Source of the DNA: Actinomycetota bacterium
GTDB lineage: Bacteria > Actinomycetota > Thermoleophilia > Gaiellales > Gaiellaceae
Reading direction: 5' to 3'
NCBI GenBank assembly: GCA_013812265.1
Contig: JACCTQ010000001.1
Coordinates: 1 to 6,119, forward strand
Length of the DNA stretch: 6,119 nucleotides
Below, in pieces: positions 1-5,358 of this stretch. How positions within the stretch are numbered: position 1 is the first letter of the stretch; the number at the start of each line of letters is the position of its first letter. A program made the translations under genes and the position numbers. The notes beneath the pieces are model-generated. The model had not been told where the DNA came from. It did no database searches and saw only the letters and a list, made by a program, of their open reading frames with translations.

Positions 1-815
1 TAAGCCGCAATAAGTGCATCGAGCCGCCGTAGAACCTCGCGGCGGTCGACAGTCACCGCGAGATCAAAACGGCGCGCGACCTCCTCTTCGAGGTCGCCGA
101 AAACATCGGCCGTGGCACGTAGCGCTCGAGCGATGTCGTTCACTTCGTAGCGGGCGAACGTCGCAGGGAGCGCGGCGACGAGCTCTTCCTCGGCCCAGCG
201 CTCGAAGAACCGGTAACCGTGCCATGTGTCACGGCCGCGGGCGCGCCAGCGCGCGAGCTCGACCAGCTGTCCCAGGAGATAGCCATCGCAGACCTGCTTC
301 GCGACCAAGAGCTCGCCCCGTCGCAGCTTCTTCGCCGCCCACAACACGTGGTACCAGAAGTCGTGCGACAACTGATCGAGCATCGGTTGCGTCGGGACAG
401 ACGCAACTGCGCCCGGCTCGACCGCGTCGAACGCGAGCTCACCGTACAGGACGCGGAAGCCGCGTCCGAGCACGGAGCTTGCTTCAGCGGGCGGAGCCGT
501 GGCAACGCTGGAAGGGACAATGGAAAAGTCGACGTCGAGATCGTTGTCGAACAGCACACGTCGCTCCTCGAAGCCTCCGACCGCTGTCGGCTCGACGAAG
601 GTGAGCAGCGGCTCTCCCAACTCGCGCAGCCACGCCGTCTCCTCGAGATACCGCGGCGGGCTGTCGACGAAGAGCACGAGGTCGACGTCCGAGAAGTCGT
701 CCGCGGGCGAATCAACTCGCGCCTGCGAGCCGACCAGGAGCACACCCGAAACGTCGGCCTGCCTGCCCGCCCAGGCAGCCACTTCATCGAGGAACACGGC
801 CACGCGCTCGTCCAC
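1..815 (-). CDS. Aminoglycoside 6-adenylyltransferase-like nucleotidyltransferase (ANT(6)/AadK family), 3' end at window edge
   Basis: Reading the minus strand from a GTG at 815 gives 271 codons with no stop, ending in the first two bases (TA) of the next codon at the window edge. The gene may therefore stop right there or continue. The N-terminal half is a nucleotidyltransferase fold: G29-S30 followed by D43-V-D45 (context DDFSDVDLVLF), and a third acidic strand at D94-V-D96 followed by FSIVP. This is the layout of ANT(6) streptomycin adenylyltransferases. The C-terminal half is helical and Trp/Arg-rich (HDFWYHVLWAAKKLRRGEL at 151-169, a Trp/Arg stretch near 190, a terminal helix with DLEEEVARRF near 241-250), as in that family. 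ANT(6) enzymes are usually about 280-300 residues, so it is near full length. It would transfer AMP from ATP to a hydroxyl group. The substrate is not shown by the sequence, and chromosomal homologues are often not resistance genes. The start lies 22 bp after the IclR stop, with only a weak AGTAGG upstream, so co-transcription with the regulator is likely. Family is fairly sure, substrate unknown. Confidence 0.8.
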   Translation of the reverse strand, partial: MDERVAVFLDEVAAWAGRQADVSGVLLVGSQARVDSPADDFSDVDLVLFVDSPPRYLEETAWLRELGEPLLTFVEPTAVGGFEERRVLFDNDLDVDFSIVPSSVATAPPAEASSVLGRGFRVLYGELAFDAVEPGAVASVPTQPMLDQLSHDFWYHVLWAAKKLRRGELLVAKQVCDGYLLGQLVELARWRARGRDTWHGYRFFERWAEEELVAALPATFARYEVNDIARALRATADVFGDLEEEVARRFDLAVTVDRREVLRRLDALIAA

Positions 816-837
816 ATCGAACAGCCTACTGGCCGTT

Positions 838-1605
838 CTAGGGGCTCCAGCCGAGCGCGCTCGAGATCGCCGCGGCGCGCTCGAGCAGGGGCTCGACCGC
901 GGCTCGCATGGTGCTCGGCTTGAAGCGCGAGCCGGGCCCCTGCATGCCGACGATGGCCGCCAGCTTGCTCTCGCTATTCCACACCGGTGCGGCGACGGCG
1001 TTCAGGCCTTCCTCGCGTTCGCCCACCGTCTGCGCCCAGCCCAGTCTCCGTACCCGCTCCACCTCCGCCGCCAACTCCGGCAGCCGGGTGATGGTGCGGT
1101 CGGTGTACGGCGCGAGCGGGGGCGAGGGGAGTCCGACGTCGCCGAAAGCGAGCATGACCTTGCCGGTTGCCGTCGCATGGGCGACGCTCGGCCGGCCGAT
1201 CTGCGCGACGCTCTGCACCGACGACTTGCTCACCACGAAGTCGACGGTGACGGCCTCCTCCTCGCCGGGAACCGACAGTGTCGCCGTCTCGTCCAGCTCT
1301 CGGACGAGCGCGAGCAGGTGCGGCCGAGCGGCCTCCCGCAGGTCGACCCGCTGGAGCACGGCAGCCCCGAGCTGAACGAGTCGCATCCCCAGCCGATAGC
1401 GGCCGCTGCCTGCAACATGCTCCACGAGACCGCCGTCGGCGAGGGTGGCCAGCAGGCGCGAGACAGTGCTGGCGTTGATACCCGTCCGGCGGGCGATATC
1501 GTTCGTCCCGAGCTCGGGCGGCCCGTCTGCGATCGCATCGAGGACGGCGAGCGCGCGGGCGACGGACGCGATCTGCCGCGCGGCTGGGTGTCCTGTGCGG
1601 GGCAT
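838..1605 (-). CDS. IclR-family transcriptional regulator
   Basis: This 255-residue protein has the IclR layout. Residues 10-75 form a winged helix-turn-helix (SVARALAVLDAIADG, then NDIARRTGINASTVSRLLA at about 35-53, then the wing GSGRYRLG at 67-74). The effector-binding domain follows, with the family-typical ATATGKVMLAF near 145-154, EREEGLNAVAAPVW near 196-209 and a C-terminal helix. IclR proteins bind small carbon metabolites and usually repress or activate a neighbouring catabolic operon and their own gene. The frame also opens 15 codons earlier at a TTG at 1650. I chose the ATG at 1605 because the extra residues are poorly folded in character and the TTG sits inside the palindrome at 1636-1650. 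No strong Shine-Dalgarno precedes either start. The gene is divergent from the FAD oxidoreductase at 1664, which is its most likely target, and is followed after 22 bp by the nucleotidyltransferase. The family call is firm; the effector is unknown. Confidence 0.93.
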   Translation of the reverse strand: MPRTGHPAARQIASVARALAVLDAIADGPPELGTNDIARRTGINASTVSRLLATLADGGLVEHVAGSGRYRLGMRLVQLGAAVLQRVDLREAARPHLLALVRELDETATLSVPGEEEAVTVDFVVSKSSVQSVAQIGRPSVAHATATGKVMLAFGDVGLPSPPLAPYTDRTITRLPELAAEVERVRRLGWAQTVGEREEGLNAVAAPVWNSESKLAAIVGMQGPGSRFKPSTMRAAVEPLLERAAAISSALGWSP

Positions 1606-1621
1606 GGTAGGCTCGGAACCG

Positions 1622-1650
1622 ATTTTGACACAGCGTTGCCCGTAGGGCAA
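1622..1650 (-). promoter_or_regulatory. Candidate promoter of the IclR gene
   Basis: On the minus strand TTGCCC (1650-1645, 4 of 6 to the -35 consensus) is followed after 17 nt by CAAAAT (1627-1622, 4 of 6 to the -10 consensus). Transcription would start around 1615, about 10 nt before the ATG at 1605. The -35 hexamer is one arm of the palindrome at 1636-1650, which would fit autoregulation. Read by eye only; hexamers of this quality are common by chance. Confidence 0.35.
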
Positions 1651-1654
1651 TTAA
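1625..1654 (+). promoter_or_regulatory. Candidate promoter of the FAD oxidoreductase gene
   Basis: A perfect -35 hexamer TTGACA lies at 1625-1630. After an 18-nt spacer comes AATTAA (1649-1654), a weak -10. Initiation about 7 nt further on falls at roughly 1661, almost on the ATG at 1664, so the message could be leaderless or nearly so. No purine-rich Shine-Dalgarno lies upstream of that ATG (CAATTAACTGCCACCC), which agrees. The palindrome at 1636-1650 fills the spacer. The -35 is persuasive, the -10 is not. Confidence 0.4.
1636..1650. promoter_or_regulatory. Palindromic operator candidate for the IclR regulator
   Basis: A perfect inverted repeat TTGCCC-GTA-GGGCAA (6-3-6) lies in the 58-bp gap between the divergent IclR and FAD oxidoreductase genes. 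Length and form match IclR-family operators, which are typically about 15-bp palindromes bound by dimers. It sits in the spacer of the oxidoreductase promoter candidate and covers the -35 of the IclR promoter candidate, so one bound dimer could affect both genes. The symmetry is seen directly; binding by this IclR protein is inferred from position. Confidence 0.6.
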
Positions 1655-1663
1655 CTGCCACCC

Positions 1664-2977
1664 ATGCTTCCCTCTTCCTCTCCGTATGTCGTGGTCGGCG
1701 CCGGCATCCACGGCCTCTCGACGGCGTTTCACCTGGCGCAGCTCTTGGCCGAGCGCGGTGCCGGCTCGGGCGAGGACATCGTGGTTCTCGAGAAGAGCGA
1801 GCCGGGCGCCGGGGCGTCCGGTATCGCCTGCGGAGTCGTCCGCAACAACTACTTCCAGCCAGCGATGAGCGAGCTCATGCGGGCCTGTGTGGAGGTCTGG
1901 GAGTCCGACCCCGCGGCCTACCACTACAACCCCGTCGGCTACATCGCGCTCGGGCCGGAGGTGCAGGAGCCGGATCTCGTGGCGACCTACGAGCGGCAAC
2001 AGCGGATCGGGTATCGCTCGACGCTGATCACGGGCGAGGCGGAGGTCGACGAGCACATGAAGATGCTCTTCCCCGACTGGAGGGCAAAGGGCGTGAGCGT
2101 CTGCCTGCACGAGCACCAGGGCGGCTTCGCGTTCAACAAGGAGTCGGTTCGCGGGCTGCTCGGCAAGGCCGAGGCCGAAGGCGTTCGCGTGCTCACGGGC
2201 GTGACGGTCACGGGGTTCGAGCTCGCTCCCGACGACTCGGTGCGCGCGGTCGTCACGGACAGCGGCCGCATCGCCGTGGGCGAGCAGGTGGTCGTGGCTC
2301 CGGGCCCCTGGGCGAAGGAGTTCTGGAGCGCGCTCGGGCTCCCCGAGCGCATCGACGTCCGCACGCCGACGGGAGACGTTGTCCGCGACCAGCCGATGTG
2401 GACGTACTGGAACCTGCAGGAGGGTGAGATCACCGTCGATCCGGGGATGTTCGCGACGGCCGACGGCGGCGCGCCGCCCGTGATCCATCTCGACACCGAC
2501 GCTCCCCTCCACACCGACGACGGGACGCTCGTGACCGACGAGCTGTGGGGGATCTACTTCAAGCGCGACCGGCACGGCGTCCAGGGAGGGGCGTCGCCAC
2601 TCGTCGTGGAGGGCGACGTCGAGCTCGACCCCTACCCCTCGACGAGCGACGTCGACCCGTCGTTCCCCGACATGTGGTGTGCGGCCCTCTCACATGCGAT
2701 GAGCCGCTTCGAGGGCTGCCGGCCGCACTACCGCACCGCACGCTCGGGAGGCGTCGGCGCCTTCACCGTGGACAACTTCCCCGTCTTCGACTACATGCGG
2801 CCGAACGTCTACACCATCCTCGACTCGAACCACGGCTACAAGATGATCGGCGTGGGGCGCGAAGTGGCAAAGGTCCTCCTGGGGGACCACTCGGGCCTGC
2901 TCTACCCCTTTCGCTTCGAGCGCTTCGCCACCGGAGACCTTCACCCGGTCTCCAATTCACCCTATCCCTGGTCGTAG
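1664..2977 (+). CDS. FAD-dependent oxidoreductase, DAO family (sarcosine oxidase beta-like)
   Basis: A 437-residue cytoplasmic flavoenzyme of the D-amino-acid oxidase/sarcosine oxidase superfamily. The N-terminus carries the FAD dinucleotide-binding motif VVGAGIHGLS (G12, G14, G17) and the ribose-binding acid E43 in IVVLEKSEPGAGASG. Next comes RNNY (60-63), reminiscent of the (R)SNY segment of heterotetrameric sarcosine oxidase beta chains. A second FAD-contacting strand ends in VVVAPGPWAKEFW (near 210-222). The C-terminal part has FTVDNFPVFDY (367-377) and HGYKMIGVGREVAKVLLG (390-407), equivalent to the flavin-binding tail. No Cys is seen at the FTVDNFP stretch where monomeric sarcosine oxidase attaches its flavin, so the FAD is probably non-covalent. 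Such enzymes oxidise C-N bonds of secondary amines or amino acids; the substrate cannot be read here. The ATG at 1664 is chosen because the next in-frame start, GTG at codon 10, falls only two residues before the glycine motif. It is probably controlled by the divergent IclR. Confidence 0.9.
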   Translation: MLPSSSPYVVVGAGIHGLSTAFHLAQLLAERGAGSGEDIVVLEKSEPGAGASGIACGVVRNNYFQPAMSELMRACVEVWESDPAAYHYNPVGYIALGPEVQEPDLVATYERQQRIGYRSTLITGEAEVDEHMKMLFPDWRAKGVSVCLHEHQGGFAFNKESVRGLLGKAEAEGVRVLTGVTVTGFELAPDDSVRAVVTDSGRIAVGEQVVVAPGPWAKEFWSALGLPERIDVRTPTGDVVRDQPMWTYWNLQEGEITVDPGMFATADGGAPPVIHLDTDAPLHTDDGTLVTDELWGIYFKRDRHGVQGGASPLVVEGDVELDPYPSTSDVDPSFPDMWCAALSHAMSRFEGCRPHYRTARSGGVGAFTVDNFPVFDYMRPNVYTILDSNHGYKMIGVGREVAKVLLGDHSGLLYPFRFERFATGDLHPVSNSPYPWS

Positions 2978-3003
2978 AGCGTTCCCGAAGCCGGCCTGGT
3001 CGG

Positions 3004-3297
3004 TTACGCGATCGCGTCGATCACCATGTACGTGACGAACCAGAGGACGATGATCGAGCCGAGCACGAGCCCGATCGTCGCCAGTCGTCGGTCGGAGGCC
3101 GCGATCGGGCGCCGGCGTGTCATCAGGCCGAGAATCACCGCGATTGCGCCCAAGACGAGACCCACGACGAACCACCAGCCCTCGAACGCGAACCCGAGGC
3201 CGAAGAACGCCAGCACGGCCAGAATGGCGGCTGCAAGCGACGCCTTGGCCAGCGGCTCGCTCCTCTGACCTTCAGGCTCCAGCACGGCTTGTGACAC
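3004..3297 (-). CDS. Small DUF4190-like membrane protein
   Basis: A 97-residue protein with a short polar N-terminus (1-17) and three predicted membrane segments at about 18-36, 40-59 and 72-93. A basic loop (TRRRP, then SDRR) lies between the second and third. The motif GLVLG occurs twice, at 46-50 (before AIAVILGL) and 76-80 (before SIIVLWFV). This is the paired Gly-Leu-Val-Leu-Gly pattern of DUF4190-type proteins, common in actinobacteria and of unknown function. It starts at GTG 3297 behind an excellent Shine-Dalgarno (AAGGAGG, 3308-3302). It is the last gene of the minus-strand string, 42 bp after the MmgE/PrpD stop, and converges on the FAD oxidoreductase with 26 bp between stop codons. 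I see no good hairpin-plus-T-run terminator in that 26 bp. The strong ribosome-binding site suggests it is translated at a higher rate than the genes upstream of it. Confidence 0.85.
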   Translation of the reverse strand: MSQAVLEPEGQRSEPLAKASLAAAILAVLAFFGLGFAFEGWWFVVGLVLGAIAVILGLMTRRRPIAASDRRLATIGLVLGSIIVLWFVTYMVIDAIA

Positions 3298-3301
3298 GGC
3301 T

Positions 3302-3308
3302 CCTCCTT
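3302..3308 (-). promoter_or_regulatory. Strong Shine-Dalgarno for the DUF4190-like gene
   Basis: The minus strand reads AAGGAGG followed by AGCC and the GTG start at 3297. This is the only near-consensus ribosome-binding site in the window and it fixes the GTG start of the small membrane protein. Confidence 0.8.
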
Positions 3309-3339
3309 TTTAGCGTTGCAAGTTACTCACCCCGTCGGA

Positions 3340-4641
3340 TCATAAAGTCCGCGGTCCATGACTGGCCAGCAGCGAGAAGAGGCCGTCGATCCCCTGGCTC
3401 TCCAGCGTCATGTCGTCGGGGACGTCTGACCGCTGCACGGGGCTGGCGTACCGCTCGAATTTCGCCTGGACGATCTCTTCCCACGCGGGATCTTCCGGGT
3501 CGCCGGGAGCCTCGGTGACGTCGGAGCGGTAGTCCTGACCCGCGCATTCGACGCTGACTCGTGAAAGGCGGCGGGCCGGGAACGCCTGGTCGAATCCCGG
3601 ATCCACCTCGACTTCGACGAGTGCTTCCAGGCGAACCGCCAACGGATCCTCGAAGGCCGGCATCAACACCTCGTCTACGGCAAAGCGGCCGCGCGACAGC
3701 GCAGCGGCGACGGGCCACACCAGGCTGTACTGCGCCTCCTCGGTCGAGGTGGGGTGGCGACTCGAGAGAGCGGCGGCGGCCGAGAAGCTGGTGACCCGCA
3801 CGCTCGATATCTGCCCCGGCTCGAGCGCGTGCTCGCGGCGGAGAGCCAGCGCCGCCTCGATCGCCGGGTGCGACCAGCGGCAGCAGGGGAACTTCTTGAC
3901 GTAGACCTCGAGGACGCGCCACCTCTCGCCTGGGGCCGCCGCGTCGTCCGAGAGCAGGCTGCTCGCGAGAGCCGTGAAGCCGCGCTCTGCGAGGAGGGCG
4001 GAGGAGGCGCCGATAGAAGCGCCGATGCCGCAGGCATCCTTCGTCATCGCGGGATCGGCGACCGAGCGCATAATCGGCGAGAGGGGGGCGTGGTATTCCG
4101 CGAGACCGAGCGCATCCTGAGTTCGCGCCCGGTCGAGCTCGAGCAGCCGCGCGGCCGCTGCGGCCGCTCCGAGAGCTCCCCAGGCGCCCGAAGCGTGGTA
4201 TTCGGCGCTGCGCTCGTGCAGCGCGATGCCTGCTCGGATCGCGATCTCGTAGCCGACGGCGATCGCGCCGAGAAGCTCTTCGCGGCCCGCGCCTCGGGCC
4301 TCGGCAACGGCGAGCGCCGCCGGGATGACGTTCGCGCCCGGATGGCCCTTGGCCAGCCGGTGCCCGTCGTCGAAGTCGAGCGCGTTCGCGAGTACACCGT
4401 TCGCCCACGCAGCACCAGTCGCGGAAAGGAGGCGACCGTCCAGCAAGCCCGTGGCCTCGTCTCCCGGGTGCTGGGCGGACGCGTACTCGGCCGCGATGCG
4501 AGCGGTCTCCGTGGCGCGCCCGGCGGCGCAGACGGCCGCGAAGTCTCTGAGGAGCGTGGAGAGCCGCCTCTGGACGTGGTCCGGTACGTCGCCCCATCCC
4601 ACGCCAAGCAGCCAGTCGACCACGTTTCGTCGCTCTGCCAA
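3340..4641 (-). CDS. MmgE/PrpD family protein (2-methylcitrate dehydratase / cis-aconitate decarboxylase / epimerase-type)
   Basis: This 433-residue protein matches the MmgE/PrpD family along its length. Visible hallmarks are ALDFDDGH (87-94), GHPGANVIPAALAVAEA (99-115), LLGAIAVGYEIAIRAG (123-138), YHASGAWGALGAAAAAARLL (148-167), TKDACGIGASIGA (200-212), VKKFPCCRWSHPAIEAAL (248-265) and the C-terminal APGDPEDPAWEEIVQAKF (378-395). By motif position H100, H149 and K201 probably correspond to catalytic residues described for cis-aconitate decarboxylase. The family covers dehydratases, decarboxylases and epimerases of small polycarboxylates, including iminodisuccinate epimerase, so the reaction cannot be assigned. 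No methylcitrate synthase or PrpB gene is beside it, so a PrpD role is not favoured. The start is TTG at 4641, only 5 nt after the toxin stop; GTG at 4623 (codon 7) is the alternative. Neither has a clear Shine-Dalgarno, so translation probably depends on the upstream gene. A functional link to the convergent FAD oxidoreductase is possible but inferred. Confidence 0.9.
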   Translation of the reverse strand: MAERRNVVDWLLGVGWGDVPDHVQRRLSTLLRDFAAVCAAGRATETARIAAEYASAQHPGDEATGLLDGRLLSATGAAWANGVLANALDFDDGHRLAKGHPGANVIPAALAVAEARGAGREELLGAIAVGYEIAIRAGIALHERSAEYHASGAWGALGAAAAAARLLELDRARTQDALGLAEYHAPLSPIMRSVADPAMTKDACGIGASIGASSALLAERGFTALASSLLSDDAAAPGERWRVLEVYVKKFPCCRWSHPAIEAALALRREHALEPGQISSVRVTSFSAAAALSSRHPTSTEEAQYSLVWPVAAALSRGRFAVDEVLMPAFEDPLAVRLEALVEVEVDPGFDQAFPARRLSRVSVECAGQDYRSDVTEAPGDPEDPAWEEIVQAKFERYASPVQRSDVPDDMTLESQGIDGLFSLLASHGPRTL

Positions 4642-4646
4642 CTGCT

Positions 4647-5066
4647 CTACGAGTCGGCCGGAAGCAGAGTGAAGTTCGCACCGGTGGAGGTACGCAGCGC
4701 CCGGAAATGCCGCTCGTCCAGCGTCAGAACCCGGTCCGTCTCGAATCGCTCCGCGAGAAGGACGACCGTTGCGTCCGCGAGGCCTATGCCGAGATCGCGG
4801 TACCGATCTATGAGCGCCCGCGCGGCGGCAATGTCGCGGCTATCGAACGCGGCCAGCTCGTACGCTCCGGCTGCGACGTCGGCGAGAAGCCCGAGCTCCG
4901 CGGCGAGATCCGTTCGGGTCGAGAGTAGATAGTCGAGCTCGCACAGGACGAAGGGCGAGAGCACGATCGGTCCGGAGTCGTTCTCGAGGGCAGTACGCGC
5001 TGCGGCGTGATGAACTTCGGTGTCGACAAGAGCCGCAAAGAGGCCACTCGTGTCGACGACGATCAA
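4647..5066 (-). CDS. VapC-like PIN-domain toxin (ribonuclease)
   Basis: A 139-residue PIN-domain protein, the usual size of a VapC toxin. All the acidic positions that hold the metal ions in PIN nucleases are present: D5 (IVVDTSGLFAAL), E43 (SPFVLCELDYLL), D98 (GIGLADATVVLLAERF) and D117 in VLTLDERHF, with T115 in the usual small-hydroxyl position. Family members are Mg-dependent endoribonucleases that cleave specific tRNAs or rRNA when not held by the antitoxin. It starts at TTG 5066, overlapping the antitoxin stop in the sequence TTGA, which implies translational coupling and low toxin yield relative to antitoxin. Its stop is 5 nt before the MmgE/PrpD start. The catalytic set is intact, so the toxin is probably active. 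The target RNA is unknown. Confidence 0.92.
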   Translation of the reverse strand: MIVVDTSGLFAALVDTEVHHAAARTALENDSGPIVLSPFVLCELDYLLSTRTDLAAELGLLADVAAGAYELAAFDSRDIAAARALIDRYRDLGIGLADATVVLLAERFETDRVLTLDERHFRALRTSTGANFTLLPADS

Positions 5067-5290
5067 ACGCGCCCGAAGCCCTCGGCGAGAGCTTCATCCA
5101 CGCTCTCAGCGACGTTCGTGACGCCCTGCCCGCGGAACAGCGGCACTGTTGGCCGAGGGCGGTCGCGCCCGGTGGTAAACGACTCGAGTGCGCTCCGGAT
5201 GATCTCGGCTTCGGATCGCTGCTCTCGCTTTGCGAGGCGCTCGATGCGGTCCTTCAGAGTCTCCGGAAGATAGACGGTCGTCTTGCGCAT
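5063..5290 (-). CDS. Ribbon-helix-helix antitoxin (CopG/VapB-like) of the PIN toxin
   Basis: A 75-residue protein. The N-terminal RKTTVYLPE (2-10) is the DNA-contacting beta ribbon; the two helices run about 10-22 (TLKDRIERLAKRE) and 26-37 (SEAEIIRSALES). The C-terminal tail has a Pro/Arg-rich linker (RPRPTVPLF), then GQGVTNVAESVDEALAEGFG, the part expected to wrap the toxin. The dimer should bind its own promoter and neutralise the PIN toxin directly downstream, whose TTG start overlaps this stop by 4 nt. I chose ATG 5290 because the ribbon starts right after it. An in-frame ATG at 5317 adds nine residues (MADVWYALA) not expected in the fold and lies inside the putative operator. Neither start has a Shine-Dalgarno. 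TATGCT at 5302-5297 could serve as a -10 for a leaderless message starting near 5290. Confidence 0.9.
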   Translation of the reverse strand: MRKTTVYLPETLKDRIERLAKREQRSEAEIIRSALESFTTGRDRPRPTVPLFRGQGVTNVAESVDEALAEGFGRV

Positions 5291-5358
5291 TGCCAGAGCA
5301 TACCATACGTCTGCCATACATAAGGATGCGGGATGCTGAGCCGCGGCATACTTTCAGC
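5291..5358. promoter_or_regulatory. Divergent control region of the toxin-antitoxin module and the secreted protein
   Basis: This 68-bp gap must hold the promoters for both divergent genes. It is AT-richer in its left half than the surrounding genes. Minus-strand -10-like hexamers are TATGGT (5307-5302) and TATGCT (5302-5297). On the plus strand CATACT (5347-5352) lies 6 nt before the GTG at 5359. No convincing -35 accompanies any of them. Together with the absence of Shine-Dalgarno sequences, this would fit leaderless transcripts in both directions. Weak evidence. Confidence 0.35.
5303..5319. repeat. Direct repeat CCATAC x2, 11-bp period (candidate antitoxin operator)
   Basis: CCATAC occurs at 5303-5308 and again at 5314-5319, one helical turn apart, within similar flanks (TACCATACGT and TGCCATACAT, 8 of 10 identical). 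Ribbon-helix-helix antitoxins bind short tandem sites spaced about one turn, placing dimers side by side on one face of the DNA. The repeat lies just upstream of the antitoxin start and overlaps its -10 candidates, as expected for autorepression. Repeat seen directly, function inferred. Confidence 0.45.

Noticed and set aside
140..817. Minus-strand frame of 225 codons starting at an ATG two bases upstream of the chosen GTG
   Set aside because: Its Ser/Arg-rich product has no motif, whereas the neighbouring frame from GTG 815 shows the nucleotidyltransferase residues throughout.
499..2427. Long plus-strand frame of 642 codons crossing the IclR and nucleotidyltransferase genes into the oxidoreductase
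   Set aside because: Its translation is Arg/Ala/Gly-rich and low in complexity with no family motif. It lies antisense to, or out of frame with, three well-supported genes, which is typical of GC-rich DNA.
974..2575. Minus-strand frame of 533 codons opposite the FAD oxidoreductase
   Set aside because: It is antisense to a clear flavoenzyme and passes out of frame through the IclR gene. The His/Asp/Arg-rich product shows no domain.
2978..3003. Possible bidirectional terminator between the convergent oxidoreductase and membrane-protein genes
   Set aside because: Only short interrupted complementarity (CCG...CGG, and GCCGGC) is present with no T-run on either strand, so it cannot be supported.
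3323..4681. Minus-strand frame of 452 codons overlapping the MmgE/PrpD gene
   Set aside because: It is a shifted frame of the MmgE/PrpD gene, Arg-rich and motif-free; the 433-residue frame carries the conserved family motifs.
3754..4932. Plus-strand frame of 392 codons over the MmgE/PrpD and toxin genes
   Set aside because: It is antisense to two well-supported genes and has no recognisable domain.
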